Notes: generated by a model from the letters alone, not told the origin. A DNA stretch of 61,298 bases from an uncultured Prevotella sp. (GCA_900322095.1 ONYS01000030.1:1-61298); one strand, 5' to 3'; counted from the stretch's first letter, positions 32,723 through 42,576 are shown. Translations and numbers: made by a program.

Positions 32723-34909
32723 TCAGCGTTTTATGATGACCGATCCCGTGCTACCAGCATCCGGACCGTTCACCTGAACAATGCTGAGTCCGCGGGGAAG
32801 TTCGATGTCGGCGTCACCTGTAAGTAGGTGACTACTAAGCAGACTGCCGCCGGTAGTGTAGACGCAGACCTTGGCAGGTGAGGGCAGGGGAGAGGAGAAC
32901 GTCACCCTTACTCCTTGCGGAATTGGCTTCAGGCTCACCGTCGACGGCTGATGGTCGCTAATGTCTTTGATGCCGAGCGTACCCAGGATATACAGCAGTC
33001 CTTTGTAGACGTCGATTTGTCCGTAGCCATACTGGTTGTTGGGATAGGCCATCGTTGTGTCGGGATGGGTCGACGTGTGGGCTATGATGTCCCTCACGTC
33101 GTCGGGCGTAAGGTCGGGCTTGGCTTGCAGCCACAGGGCCACGCTGCCCGTGACCACAGGCGCCGACATGGAAGTTCCCGTGTTTGCTGCCCAGAGATAA
33201 GTGCGACCGTCGTATTGGAATTTGCTGGTGAAGGATTTCTCGTCTCTCTTTTCTCCCTCGCTTTCCATATAGAAACTGCTGTAAGATGAAATCACATTGG
33301 TTCCAGGTGCCACGACGTCGGGTTTCAGTCTGTTGTCAAACGTTGGTCCTTTAGAGGAGTAGTAGGCCAGTTCTCCGTTTTCTCCGTTGGGATAACTCAT
33401 CGTCTCGCCAAGATAGTTGACGAATTGCGTGCGATAGCTGTTGGCACCGGCGCAGATCACCGACGGCGCACTGCCGGGCGAATTGACAGAGTGGTCGGTT
33501 TGTATCTGTCCGGCCAGTGGCTCTGAGCCTTTATATAAATAGCCATTGAAGGCAAAAAGGTCTACTTCTGAGCGGCCTTCGGCAGCAATTGTCACAGCGT
33601 CGTAGCCACCGAAGTAGCTGTTCGAGGAACTGATGATCACGTCAAGGCATCTGTCTGTAGCGACATAACAAGAGGGATAAGCCACCGCCTGGATGGTATA
33701 TTTCAGGTTGCCGACCATGATGCTGTCGGTGAAGGTAGAGTCGGCTGTCTGCAGCAGACTGTCGACATCGATATTAACCTCTTTCTTTCTGCCGTTGTCG
33801 GAGAATGACGCTACGAACCGGAAATTGTCGTTGCCTTTCAGGGTAAGGTTCGCCCGATTGGAGTCGTAGTTGGAAAATCCAGCTCCCACAAGGCTTTCGT
33901 CAGCTGACTTATGGATGAATCGCGGTTGCCCGCCCGTATTTCCAGCTGAGGCTACGATGATTCTGCCCGGTCCGGTAAGGCTGTCCAATATGGCATAATA
34001 CAATTGGTCGTAGCCGTGGTAGTCCTGAAAAGACCCTTCGCTGAGGTTGATGACGCAGGGCTTACCCACCTTCTCGGCATAGTCGAAAATGTATTTGAAG
34101 CCGAGAGCGTCCGTGGCGTAGGTGTATTTATAGTAGTCGGCCGAATCGATGAGCTCGGCGTCGTCGCTCGTGGCATTGCATACCAGACAGATATCGCTCT
34201 CCGGAGCCATTCCGCGATACGCCGTATTGTAGCCGCTGCCGGCCGCAATGCCGGTGGTATGAGTGCCGTGAGTCTGTATATAGCCGTCTCGAGGACAGCC
34301 AATCGCCTTCAGTTCTTCCTCTCCCACATAGTCGCGGCCCACGTACAACTGGCTGTTCAGCGTGTCGTTGGACAGCTGGTCCCACATGGCCTTGATACGG
34401 TATCGGCTCATATCGCGGCTGTAAAAATTGGGATGAAGTAGGTCGAAACCGATGTCCATCACGCCCACAACAACTCCTTCGCCATCGAAAGCTTGAGGAA
34501 GTCCCGTTCCCGCGTAGGCCAGAATCGCATCGGTAACGATTCGCGTGGTATCCATCAGCGCGCTCATCCTTGGTCCGGCCTCGATGCGTATTACGCCCGG
34601 CTCCATGGAAAAACTGCCCAATTGTGCCAAGGGGATGGAAGCTATGCTGAGATTTCCGAAGCTTGCCAGCTGTCGGCAACCGTATTTCTCAAAGAGACTT
34701 GTTGGTTCTTTGTCGGTACTCACTATGGCAGTGATAACCCCATGGCGCATAGCCCGTTGACGTAAAGCAGGAGAGTGAAGCACGACAGGCGTCTTCATCT
34801 CCATCGCAGCCTGTCTGACGAGTGGCGACATCTTCTGCCAGGCTTGTGCGTTGCCTTTCAGAGTCAGGAAAATAATCGATGTAAAAAGCAGTAGTAATCT
34901 TCGGTTCAT
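32723..34909 (-). CDS. Secreted S8 (subtilisin-like) serine protease, probable T9SS cargo
   Basis: A 728-residue secreted protease. The signal peptide ends near GNAQA. The catalytic triad is visible: D152 in VGVMDIGFDLLHP, H214 in QTHGTHTTGIAAG, S580 in GTSMSAPVVTG, with oxyanion N323 in SAGN. An insert (~residues 370-480) carries a PA-like segment. The last ~75 residues (GVRVTFSSP, KVCVYTTGGSLLSSHLL, GLSIVQVNG, ending SVIIKR) look like a type A sorting domain of the type IX secretion system. No T9SS core genes are in the window. Substrate unknown. Confidence 0.9.
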   Translation of the reverse strand: MNRRLLLLFTSIIFLTLKGNAQAWQKMSPLVRQAAMEMKTPVVLHSPALRQRAMRHGVITAIVSTDKEPTSLFEKYGCRQLASFGNLSIASIPLAQLGSFSMEPGVIRIEAGPRMSALMDTTRIVTDAILAYAGTGLPQAFDGEGVVVGVMDIGFDLLHPNFYSRDMSRYRIKAMWDQLSNDTLNSQLYVGRDYVGEEELKAIGCPRDGYIQTHGTHTTGIAAGSGYNTAYRGMAPESDICLVCNATSDDAELIDSADYYKYTYATDALGFKYIFDYAEKVGKPCVINLSEGSFQDYHGYDQLYYAILDSLTGPGRIIVASAGNTGGQPRFIHKSADESLVGAGFSNYDSNRANLTLKGNDNFRFVASFSDNGRKKEVNIDVDSLLQTADSTFTDSIMVGNLKYTIQAVAYPSCYVATDRCLDVIISSSNSYFGGYDAVTIAAEGRSEVDLFAFNGYLYKGSEPLAGQIQTDHSVNSPGSAPSVICAGANSYRTQFVNYLGETMSYPNGENGELAYYSSKGPTFDNRLKPDVVAPGTNVISSYSSFYMESEGEKRDEKSFTSKFQYDGRTYLWAANTGTSMSAPVVTGSVALWLQAKPDLTPDDVRDIIAHTSTHPDTTMAYPNNQYGYGQIDVYKGLLYILGTLGIKDISDHQPSTVSLKPIPQGVRVTFSSPLPSPAKVCVYTTGGSLLSSHLLTGDADIELPRGLSIVQVNGPDAGSTGSVIIKR

Positions 34910-35134
34910 CGTTCTTTAGTTTATGTGGACTCTGCAAATCTACAAAAAAAATCGGAGAGCAATGAAGCGAGAGCGGATAATTTCAGATTGTTGGGCTGAA
35001 ATAGCGTCTGCAGAGGAGAAGATCTAAGGATAGAAGAGAACTTACGTTAGCAAGGGCAGACGGTTATAAAACCAGTCTGTCCCTGACAAATGTATCGTAC
35101 GACTATAGTTGTAACAACGAGGGCCTGCTTACTT

Positions 35135-35668
35135 TCACTTTGCTGTGGAAGTACTGGCCTCGACATTCTTCCCGACAGCAGCGGGCGTCCATGCCTTGAG
35201 GAAGCGAAGTACCTTCTCCTTGTTGTAGCCTTGTCCTTCCTCCAGGAAACTTGAATCCTGTATGTGCACCACCTTTCCATCCTCATCGAGTACGACAAAG
35301 ACGGGGAAGCCGAAGCGCTGCGGATTGTTGAGTCGCTGCATGAGTGCGGCAGCGTCGGCTTGATTGGCGCCTTTGGCTTTGCGGGGATTGTAGTTGACGT
35401 GAATATAGATGAAGTTCTCGTTTATCAACTTCATGATGTCTGCATCCTTGCTGATGAAGTTGGCAAAGCGGAGGCACCATGGGCACCAGTTGCCGCCGAC
35501 CTGGCAGATGACGAATTTCTCGCCGTTGGAAGCTTTTGCCTGCGCTACGGCTTCGTCAATTTGAGTCATGGGATTGATGGTTTCATCGTAAACTTTCTTC
35601 AATCCGGTCTGAGCCATTGCAATAATCGCGGAAAGTGCGAAGATGATGGATAAAGCGGTTCTCTTCAT
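35135..35668 (-). CDS. Periplasmic thioredoxin-family protein
   Basis: A 177-residue exported thioredoxin-fold protein. The signal peptide is MKRTALSIIFALSAIIAMAQ. The active site is C62-P-W-C65 in GGNWCPWCLRF, and the cis-proline is in FGFPVFVVLDEDG. A disulfide reductase or isomerase role in the periplasm is likely. ATG 35668 is chosen for the signal peptide. It follows the glycosyltransferase gene by 56 bases on the same strand. Confidence 0.88.
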   Translation of the reverse strand: MKRTALSIIFALSAIIAMAQTGLKKVYDETINPMTQIDEAVAQAKASNGEKFVICQVGGNWCPWCLRFANFISKDADIMKLINENFIYIHVNYNPRKAKGANQADAAALMQRLNNPQRFGFPVFVVLDEDGKVVHIQDSSFLEEGQGYNKEKVLRFLKAWTPAAVGKNVEASTSTAK

Positions 35669-35724
35669 AATATCTGTTGTTCGTCTGTATTTTTGAATAT
35701 GGGTTGAATTGTGATTATGGACAG

Positions 35725-36849
35725 TTAACCTTTGTTTAGTACCGAATGGTATATCTCCAGGCACCGGTTGAGCATCTTCTCTTTCGTAAACAGCGTCTCA
35801 AAGCGTTGTCTGGCACCTTTGGAAAGACGGTTGTACAGTTCCTTGTCGGTTGTCATTTTTACAATGGCCTCACTCAGCTGGCGAGCATTGCAAGGCTCAA
35901 CATTGAGTCCGGATACTCCGTCGGCATTCACCCAATCCACTCCCGAATGGGGAATCTTCGTCGCGATGATGGGCTTGCCACACGACATCGCCTCTATCTG
36001 CACGATGGCGAAGGCTTCGGTCTTGTAGATGGAGCTCAGGCAATAAAGGTCGCAGGCTCCGTAGTAGGAGGGGAGATCTTCGTCGGATACCCGGCCCAAC
36101 AGCTTCACTTTGTCGTTGAGTCTCTTGCTGTCTATCTGTGCTTGAAGTTCAGCCTTGAGAGCTCCCGAACCGCCAATAAGGATAATATAGTCGTCGGGGA
36201 GCGTCTCTGCTGCATCGATAAGATAAGTATATCCCTTGTAAGTGACAAGTCGCCCCAAAGAGAAGATGATTTTCTTTCCGGCATATTGGTCTCTGATCTC
36301 CTTTACTTTATCGGGATTGGGAATCACGGGATCGATGCCAATAGGCATGCTGGTGAGTTTGGCTTGAACATGCTGCAAGTGTGGCGACTCTTTCACGTAG
36401 ACAGGAGTTGTTCCCACGATGACGTCGGCTCGCCGGATGAGCCAGTTCTGCAGCGGCATGTAGAATTTAAGCAATACGTGCTGTTTGATGATGTCGCTAT
36501 GCCAGTGCAGCACCACCTTACCGCGATAGCCCGATAGCAACAGTGCCTGAGCAGCCATAGGATCGGGATGGTGCACATGGATGATGTCGTATTGATTGCA
36601 GCGCCGTCTCAATTCAGTGATCATCGCGGGTGAGATGCACGTTGCATAGCGCTTTATCCAGGTCGGTGTGATGATGAGGCGGGCGTTGTCGTTGAGCGGC
36701 TTGACGATGGTATGCTTCTCGCCCGTCTCGTCAGCGCACAGCATATCACATTTCACGCCTGCTGTCGACAGTGCGATGGTAAGGTCGTACATCACTTTCT
36801 CTACGCCACCCGTGATTGGGTAGAACTTGCCAAGTTGCAGTACTTTCAT
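35725..36849 (-). CDS. Glycosyltransferase family 4
   Basis: A 374-residue GT-B glycosyltransferase using a nucleotide sugar. The N-terminal MKVLQLGKFYPITGGVEKVMYDL carries the glycine-rich acceptor loop. The C-terminal ETF-type motif is SIYKTEAFAIVQIEAMSCGKPIIA, with donor-binding glutamates. It belongs to the small minus-strand block with the Wzi-like gene and probably adds a sugar to the polysaccharide unit. ATG 36849 is taken as the start because it opens the conserved N-terminus. Confidence 0.92.
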   Translation of the reverse strand: MKVLQLGKFYPITGGVEKVMYDLTIALSTAGVKCDMLCADETGEKHTIVKPLNDNARLIITPTWIKRYATCISPAMITELRRRCNQYDIIHVHHPDPMAAQALLLSGYRGKVVLHWHSDIIKQHVLLKFYMPLQNWLIRRADVIVGTTPVYVKESPHLQHVQAKLTSMPIGIDPVIPNPDKVKEIRDQYAGKKIIFSLGRLVTYKGYTYLIDAAETLPDDYIILIGGSGALKAELQAQIDSKRLNDKVKLLGRVSDEDLPSYYGACDLYCLSSIYKTEAFAIVQIEAMSCGKPIIATKIPHSGVDWVNADGVSGLNVEPCNARQLSEAIVKMTTDKELYNRLSKGARQRFETLFTKEKMLNRCLEIYHSVLNKG

Positions 36850-36917
36850 AATCGAGATCTCCCTTTCTTTGTTGCCAGCTGTTGAATGATGGAGCAATTG
36901 ATGGATATTCGTTTCTA

Positions 36918-37358
36918 TCAGAACTTGCGGAAGACGAGTCTGAGCCATTTGTTGCTCAGCACCATGTCGCGTCCTTTCAGTCGTTCGATATAGAACGATT
37001 CCCTTGTTGAGTTGATGCCATATTTGGCTAAAGGTGATATGTCGGTCACTAACGTGTCGCCCAGGTCGCGGTCGTTGACGCGAGGCTCGGTGATCACGAG
37101 AGAGTCGTCTGAATGGTTAAAACGATAGATGAACATCTCTGCCGTCTCTGTATTGTTGGTCTGCATGAAACGCATCTGGAACGACCAATACAGATGCTTG
37201 CTTTTGCAGTCGAGCGATCCATGGCCCAGGGTGTCGACGGTTTCCAGATGCCACATTCCGTCGAAGTCGCCATTGTCCGACGTCTCGATGTCGCATCCCC
37301 ACAGAGTGGCCATCAAGCCAAAGGCCAAGAGGGGAATTATGTTTCTTGCTTTCATCAT
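36918..37358 (-). CDS. Lipocalin-like lipoprotein
   Basis: A 146-residue lipoprotein with lipobox LWGC and an acidic run after it (DIETSDNGDFD). The sequence FDGMWHLETVDTLGHG opens a small lipocalin-like beta-barrel domain found in many Bacteroidales lipoproteins. It overlaps the Wzi-like gene by four bases (ATGA), so it is translationally coupled to it. Exact role unknown. Confidence 0.78.
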   Translation of the reverse strand: MMKARNIIPLLAFGLMATLWGCDIETSDNGDFDGMWHLETVDTLGHGSLDCKSKHLYWSFQMRFMQTNNTETAEMFIYRFNHSDDSLVITEPRVNDRDLGDTLVTDISPLAKYGINSTRESFYIERLKGRDMVLSNKWLRLVFRKF

Positions 37359-38914
37359 TTTCTTTTCGTTTTAAACATTCCGTATTTCGTCACCGTGACT
37401 TGGAAGCCTTTGTTGTGGCCCAGTATTGAACCGAAATCCATTCCGTAGTCGGCAGTGACCGTCCAGCCTTTGGGAAGATCGTAGGAGGCTTCTGCCATGA
37501 AGCTCACGTTGTGGCGCCGCTTGGTGTAGGGCTCGTCGTAAGTTCCCAGTCCTTCCTGATAGGTAGCCAGAAGGCGATAGCGCAGGTTGTCGAACGGATT
37601 GCCGCTGACGCCCAAGTGGAAAGCCATGAACCGTGTGTTGGTGAAATAGAGCCGGCCATTACTATTATATATAGGAGAGGTGTAGAGCGGATTGCCGATG
37701 GCCTGTCCCCAATGTTGCCAACCGGCATACATGTTGTGGTTGTAATAGTTGTCGCGACCGCCGATATGGTCGCTGGTGCCCTTGTTGTGGTCGTGATAGA
37801 TGGGACCGCTTTGATATTCGGTATAGAGATATTCAAAGACGATGTCGCGCAGCCAAGTGCCATACTTCCTGTTATACTCCAAACCGAGCATCCAGTCTTT
37901 GAAATCATAGAGCAGGTAGCGGTGCTTCTTTTCAACGTTCCATTCAGAGCCAGTTCCGTATCCGTCATAGTCGAGCTGGAACATTCCGGAATGGTCTTCG
38001 AAGAACTTGTCGTAGTAGAATCCCAGTCTCCAGGTATCAGCATCGTAGTTGATGCGTCCCACCCAGCTTCCGAGCTGGTCGCCTTCCACGTTTTTGTAGT
38101 TGCCGTCGGTGGCATCAGAGCCGCCCGGAATGAGAGCGTCCTTGAAAGCGCTCAGTCCCGTGTTGCCTTTCACTTCTTGCAGACCGCCGCCGCGTTTGGG
38201 AATATACAGTGTGCCTCCGAAGAGCGAGGCCATTTCCAGTCCCAGCTCTGCCGAGAGAGGCATGTAGGAGTCGGGATTGCCCAAGCGGATGTATCCGGCC
38301 TTGCTGTGATAGAGCACTTTCTTGCCGTATTTTGTCTTAGCGTTTGTGAAGTCTTCTTCCCAGTTGCCATCGGTCAGCATACCGTAGGCGATGTGTCCCC
38401 GCAGGGCGAGCCAGCGCAGGCCGAAGATGTTCCACCATTGGTCGAGCGCCACCCTCACCTGCGGCACGGGCCGGGCGTTGATGCCGAGCGTCTGCGAGCC
38501 ACTGCTGAGACGGTTGTTCTTCATCTCCATAGGCCATTGTTTGGCTCCGATGGTCAGCACTCCTTTCAGCCATCGTCCCTCAACGTAGGCTTGCTGGACA
38601 ATCGGCTTGCTGGTGTAATGGTAGGCGCCGGCAATGTCGAGCGCATAGCCTATTCCCCATCGGCGCAGGGAGTCGATGGACAGCTTGCGCTCTACGGCCG
38701 CACGCAGATATCCATTTTCTTTCTCCAAGGAACTCAATCCGTAGCGGTTGGCGTTGAGCCACAGCGGAGTCTTGCTGTCGCTCAGAGAGCCTTGCATCTC
38801 CACCTTATAGCTCAGTCCTTCGTCCAAACGGATCTTGCCGACCGGATCTTCCTGTGCCTGCACCGATAACGATAGGGCAGAGAACGCCAATATAATGGGT
38901 GTTGTATGATTCAT
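37355..38914 (-). CDS. Wzi-like capsule assembly outer-membrane protein
   Basis: A 519-residue outer-membrane beta-barrel with a signal peptide ending SVQAQ. It has many amphipathic strands and aromatic turns. Segments such as TPLWLNANRYGLSSLE, GVLTIGAKQWPMEMKNN and NMYAGWQHWGQAIGNPLY fit the Caps_assemb_Wzi family of Bacteroidetes. It would attach or organise surface polysaccharide. First gene of a block with a lipoprotein, a glycosyltransferase and a thioredoxin gene. Confidence 0.88.
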   Translation of the reverse strand: MNHTTPIILAFSALSLSVQAQEDPVGKIRLDEGLSYKVEMQGSLSDSKTPLWLNANRYGLSSLEKENGYLRAAVERKLSIDSLRRWGIGYALDIAGAYHYTSKPIVQQAYVEGRWLKGVLTIGAKQWPMEMKNNRLSSGSQTLGINARPVPQVRVALDQWWNIFGLRWLALRGHIAYGMLTDGNWEEDFTNAKTKYGKKVLYHSKAGYIRLGNPDSYMPLSAELGLEMASLFGGTLYIPKRGGGLQEVKGNTGLSAFKDALIPGGSDATDGNYKNVEGDQLGSWVGRINYDADTWRLGFYYDKFFEDHSGMFQLDYDGYGTGSEWNVEKKHRYLLYDFKDWMLGLEYNRKYGTWLRDIVFEYLYTEYQSGPIYHDHNKGTSDHIGGRDNYYNHNMYAGWQHWGQAIGNPLYTSPIYNSNGRLYFTNTRFMAFHLGVSGNPFDNLRYRLLATYQEGLGTYDEPYTKRRHNVSFMAEASYDLPKGWTVTADYGMDFGSILGHNKGFQVTVTKYGMFKTKRK

Positions 38915-39158
38915 TTCTTTAATCTTTGTTAAGAGAAAACGTCGCTATCTTTAAATTATTGTATGAGTTAGACCAAAAGTAGGCCCTTTCCACTTTTTCC
39001 ACAAATATCGTAACAATGGGGAAATGCTGAGAACAACGATGAACACCGTATTGTACGGCTGATTACTCCTGATTTTACAAAAATGTGAAATCATTTTATA
39101 ATTTTAAAGCAATAAATGTTTATCAAGAACGTTTAACAGTTATAAAAGCACCGTTAAC

Positions 39159-39833
39159 ATGACAACTAGGCAAATAACACAAACAACCACATTGGCAGTG
39201 AATGATGTCAGTGAAATCAGAGATTACGTTTATGATGGCATGACCGAAGTTGAGCGTGACACGAAACGTATTGTTGACTTCTTCGTTTCATTCTTCTGTC
39301 TAATCATTTTCTCGCCGTTATTCCTCATCTGCTATATTGCGGTGAAGATGGAAGATGGCGGTCCTGCCATATTCAAGCAGGAGCGTATCGGCCGGTTTGG
39401 CCGCCCATTCTACATCTACAAGTTCCGCAGTATGCGTGTGGACGCTGAGAAGAACGGTCCAGAGCTTTTCAAGCACGAGAAAGACAACCGCCTTACGAAG
39501 GTGGGTCGATTCCTCCGCATTCACCATCTTGATGAATTGCCCCAACTCTACAACGTCTTTATCGGTGACATGGCCTTTGTCGGACCAAGACCAGAGCGCA
39601 AATACTACATCGACAAGATTATGGAGCACGATCCGCGCTATCGCTGTCTGTATCAGATTCGTCCGGGTGTAACCTCTTATGCGACGCTCTACAATGGCTA
39701 CACCGATACCATGGAGAAGATGCTCCGCCGCCTTGAGCTCGACCTTTACTATCTGGAGCATCGCTCATGGTGGTTCGACATGAAGATTCTTTTGAATACA
39801 TTCCTAAACATCACTTTCGGCAAAATCTTTTAG
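39159..39833 (+). CDS. Initiating sugar phosphotransferase (bacterial sugar transferase family)
   Basis: A 224-residue membrane enzyme that starts polysaccharide units by moving a sugar phosphate onto undecaprenyl phosphate. One hydrophobic segment (FFVSFFCLIIFSPLFLICYIAV) precedes the catalytic domain. The latter has IFKQERIGRFGRPFYIYKFRSM, HHLDELPQLYNVFIGDM and VGPRPE, the standard motifs. It is the short single-domain type (PglC/WbaP C-terminal half). It is divergent from the Wzi-like gene and followed by a terminator. Confidence 0.94.
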   Translation: MTTRQITQTTTLAVNDVSEIRDYVYDGMTEVERDTKRIVDFFVSFFCLIIFSPLFLICYIAVKMEDGGPAIFKQERIGRFGRPFYIYKFRSMRVDAEKNGPELFKHEKDNRLTKVGRFLRIHHLDELPQLYNVFIGDMAFVGPRPERKYYIDKIMEHDPRYRCLYQIRPGVTSYATLYNGYTDTMEKMLRRLELDLYYLEHRSWWFDMKILLNTFLNITFGKIF

Positions 39834-39854
39834 CAACAATATTCCCCCAAGGAA

Positions 39855-39899
39855 AAACAGGCGTAAGGACTGGCTATGTCCTTGCGCCTGTTTTGTTTT
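39855..39899 (+). terminator. Terminator of the sugar transferase gene
   Basis: AAACAGGCGTAAGGAC with GTCCTTGCGCCTGTTT, followed by a T-rich tail. Confidence 0.88.
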
Positions 39900-40028
39900 T
39901 ACGGAGTCATTCTTCCTAATAGGGAAATTCCCCACCGCATTAGGGAAAATCCTTTCTCCCTTGCTTATTTTTATTCTATCTTTGCATCGTGAAATAAAAC
40001 ATAAGTCGAATTTAAAAACTACGAAGAT

Positions 40029-41171
40029 ATGAAAAAGTTCATCTTAGGCCTTGTAGCACTGTTCGCAGTGACAGTCTCGGCAAACGCAATGAGTTATGAG
40101 CAGGCTCGCCAGCAGGCCCTGTTCCTGACTGATAAGATGGCTTACGAACTCAATCTTACCGATGAGCAATATGAAGCCGCTTACGAAATCAATCTCGACT
40201 ACCTGCTCAGCATCAACAGTTACGACGACCTCTATGGCATCTATTGGAGACAGCGTAATCTGGATTTGGGCTACGTGCTTCTCGACTGGCAATATCGCAT
40301 GTATGTCGATGCTACCTACTTCTATCGTCCTCTTTACTGGGACGGCGGCTATTGGCATTTCGGCATCTACGCCCGCTATCCGCATCGTGACTACTACTTC
40401 TTTGGCTGCCCCCACTTCTACGCTTATTACGATGGCGGCCACAGTTGGAGAATGAATGGCGGACGCAGCTGGTATGAGGGACGCCACTTCGCTCCCCGCG
40501 ATGGACGCGGAGGCAACTTCAGCGGAATGAGAAACGAGTACGATCGTGGTGACTTCGGCCGCGGCACGGTTGCCCACAACGGTGACTTCGGCAATGGCAC
40601 CCGCTCATCCAGAGGCAACGGACAGAGCATCGTGCGTACTGACGGACAGCGTGCATCGGGTGGAAGAGTGAATCCCGCAACCCCCAACGTGTCGAGAGAC
40701 CGCAACTTTGGCAATATCAACAACAGCCGCGTGAACTCTCAAGCCGTTCAGTCGCGTGGAATCTCAAGAAGTACGGCCGAACCCCAGCGCAATAACACCG
40801 TGATTCGCCGTGGCACAGTGAGCAATTCCAATGTTGGCAATTCCGACTGGCGCAACAGCAGTACGCGTACGACCGTAGGACGCTCGACTGTTCAAGACCG
40901 CAGCTTGTCAACTCCTTCGCGCACGTTCACCCCGCAGCGCAATGAGAGCATCTATCGTCAGCAGCCCACGCGCAGCTATTCTACGCCCCAACGCAATATG
41001 ACGGCTCCATCCCGTAGCATGTCTGCTCCCTCTCGCAGTATGTCTGCTCCCTCTCGCAGCATGTCAGCGCCTTCCCGCAGCTTCAGCGCTCCCTCTCGTA
41101 GTTTCAGCGCTCCCTCTCGCAGCAATGGCGCTTCGGCAGGAGGTTCAACTTCATTCGGCGGTCGTCGCTGA
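40029..41171 (+). CDS. Secreted arginine/serine-rich repeat protein of unknown function
   Basis: A 380-residue secreted protein with signal peptide MKKFILGLVALFAVTVSANA. The first ~75 residues include LTDKMAYELNLTDEQYEAAYEINLDYLLS, a helical segment with LTxxQ features. An aromatic region follows (FYRPLYWDGGYWHFGIYARYPHRDYYFFG). The last 230 residues are low complexity, rich in R, S, N and G, and end in six copies of a seven-residue unit (APSRSMS/APSRSFS). The basic tail may bind polyanions such as extracellular DNA or polysaccharide; that is speculation. Confidence 0.8.
   Translation: MKKFILGLVALFAVTVSANAMSYEQARQQALFLTDKMAYELNLTDEQYEAAYEINLDYLLSINSYDDLYGIYWRQRNLDLGYVLLDWQYRMYVDATYFYRPLYWDGGYWHFGIYARYPHRDYYFFGCPHFYAYYDGGHSWRMNGGRSWYEGRHFAPRDGRGGNFSGMRNEYDRGDFGRGTVAHNGDFGNGTRSSRGNGQSIVRTDGQRASGGRVNPATPNVSRDRNFGNINNSRVNSQAVQSRGISRSTAEPQRNNTVIRRGTVSNSNVGNSDWRNSSTRTTVGRSTVQDRSLSTPSRTFTPQRNESIYRQQPTRSYSTPQRNMTAPSRSMSAPSRSMSAPSRSMSAPSRSFSAPSRSFSAPSRSNGASAGGSTSFGGRR
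41004..41123 (+). repeat. 21-bp in-frame coding repeats
   Basis: Six copies of a 21-base unit encoding APSRS(M/F)S near the end of the secreted basic protein; the last is incomplete. Confidence 0.9.
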
Positions 41172-41324
41172 TCTTTGGCCATGATGAGCCTTTCCGTCAA
41201 CGATGGAAAAGGTGATAATATAGATAATTTTTGTAACGTCTTAGAATAAAATAGGTTTAGTTCATTTGACGGTAATTAGATTTTTCAGGATAAAGTTTTT
41301 AAATTTAGGAAACAGTCATTAAAT

Positions 41325-41359
41325 AAAAAAGGAGCTTCTCTCGCGGGAAGCTCCTTTTT
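41325..41359. terminator. Bidirectional terminator
   Basis: AAAAAAGGAGCTTC pairs with GAAGCTCCTTTTT between convergent genes. Confidence 0.88.
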
Positions 41360-41378
41360 ATGTCTTGTATTGGATGTG

Positions 41379-42494
41379 TCAGTTCCGGTCTCTGCAAAGT
41401 TCCAGTAGTGTGCTCACTACGCGCTCACCGCTGCGGCCGTCCCATCTTTCTGGTATTCCGGCCTGCTTCCATTGTCCTTTGGCCATGTCTTCAACAGCCT
41501 TACGCAGCTTGGCCGGATCTTCACCGACGAGGACGTTGGTGCCCACCTTCACGGTCTCAATGTGTTCGGTGTAGCTGTTGAGCGTGATGCAGGGGATACC
41601 GTTGAACGTTGCTTCCTCGGCAACATTTCCCGAATCGGTGATGATGCCCTTGGCATGCGCCGTGAGATACATGAAGTCGAGATAGCCCAGAGGATCAACG
41701 AGTTGCATGGCCGTGTCGGTGCCTTGCATTGCCCTCTGGATGGCTTCTGCGGCTTTGCCTCTGAGCGGTGCGACGACCGGTATCGCGTGGCCTTTCAGGG
41801 CCTCGCCGGTGGCGGCGATCATGTCGTGCAGGTTCTTCTCGTCGGCGATGAGCTTCTTGCGGTTGAGCGTGAAGACGATATATTCGCCTTCCTTCAGGTT
41901 CAGCCGGTCCATCATCTCCGGGCGATGGAGCTTGTTGTGGAGCAGGCGCAGATTGTCGATGAGAATGTTGCCCACCATATAGACCTTCGACAACTCAGCA
42001 CCCTCGCGGTTGGCAATGGAGTTGTTGCTGATGCCGGCCGTGAAGAGGATGTCGCTCAGACCGTCGATGACGAGGCGGTTGATCTCCTTGGGCATATTGA
42101 TATCGAACGAACGCGTGCCGGCGGCGATGTGGGCCAGCACCAGTCCTTGCTTCTTGGTGACGATGGCCACGCCCATAGTGGAGGAGAGGTCGTCGACAAC
42201 CACAACGACATCTGTGGGATGGCTCTCCAGATAGTGTTCAAATTTTGCCATCACCTCGCCTACCAGCACATTGAGGTTGGCGCAGTCTACGCCCAGATAG
42301 GTCGTGGGCTTCTTGATTTGCAGGTCGTTGAACAGCGAGTCCTCTACGGTTGGGTCGTCCTCACGTCCTGAATATACCAGTTCGTAATGAAGATTTTTCT
42401 GATTTCCCTGAGCCTGATAACGCTCAATGGCACGTATGAGAGGCGCCACCTTGATGAAGTTGGGACGCGCTCCGGCAACGATACAAATATTCAT
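41379..42494 (-). CDS. wecB: UDP-N-acetylglucosamine 2-epimerase (non-hydrolysing)
   Basis: A 371-residue GT-B-fold enzyme that converts UDP-GlcNAc to UDP-ManNAc for surface polysaccharide. It has VAGARPNFIKVAPLIRA at the N-terminus, HIAAGTRSFDINMPKEINRLVID in the middle, and ITDSGNVAEEATFNGIPCITL with TEHIETVKVGTN near the end. HIAAGTRS differs slightly from the usual H.EAG.RS (alanine for glutamate), so the exact epimerase specificity is less sure. A TATCTTTGC box on the minus strand lies at 42524-42532. Confidence 0.9.
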   Translation of the reverse strand: MNICIVAGARPNFIKVAPLIRAIERYQAQGNQKNLHYELVYSGREDDPTVEDSLFNDLQIKKPTTYLGVDCANLNVLVGEVMAKFEHYLESHPTDVVVVVDDLSSTMGVAIVTKKQGLVLAHIAAGTRSFDINMPKEINRLVIDGLSDILFTAGISNNSIANREGAELSKVYMVGNILIDNLRLLHNKLHRPEMMDRLNLKEGEYIVFTLNRKKLIADEKNLHDMIAATGEALKGHAIPVVAPLRGKAAEAIQRAMQGTDTAMQLVDPLGYLDFMYLTAHAKGIITDSGNVAEEATFNGIPCITLNSYTEHIETVKVGTNVLVGEDPAKLRKAVEDMAKGQWKQAGIPERWDGRSGERVVSTLLELCRDRN

Positions 42495-42576
42495 ACTCCA
42501 AGCAATTTTCGTTGATTAATATTGCAAAGATAGTTGAATTTGAGCGAAGGACAAAATAAGCCCGACATTTTTTTTG

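Noticed and set aside
37511..38869. 452-residue open frame on the plus strand
   Set aside because: Antisense to the Wzi-like gene; no domain seen.
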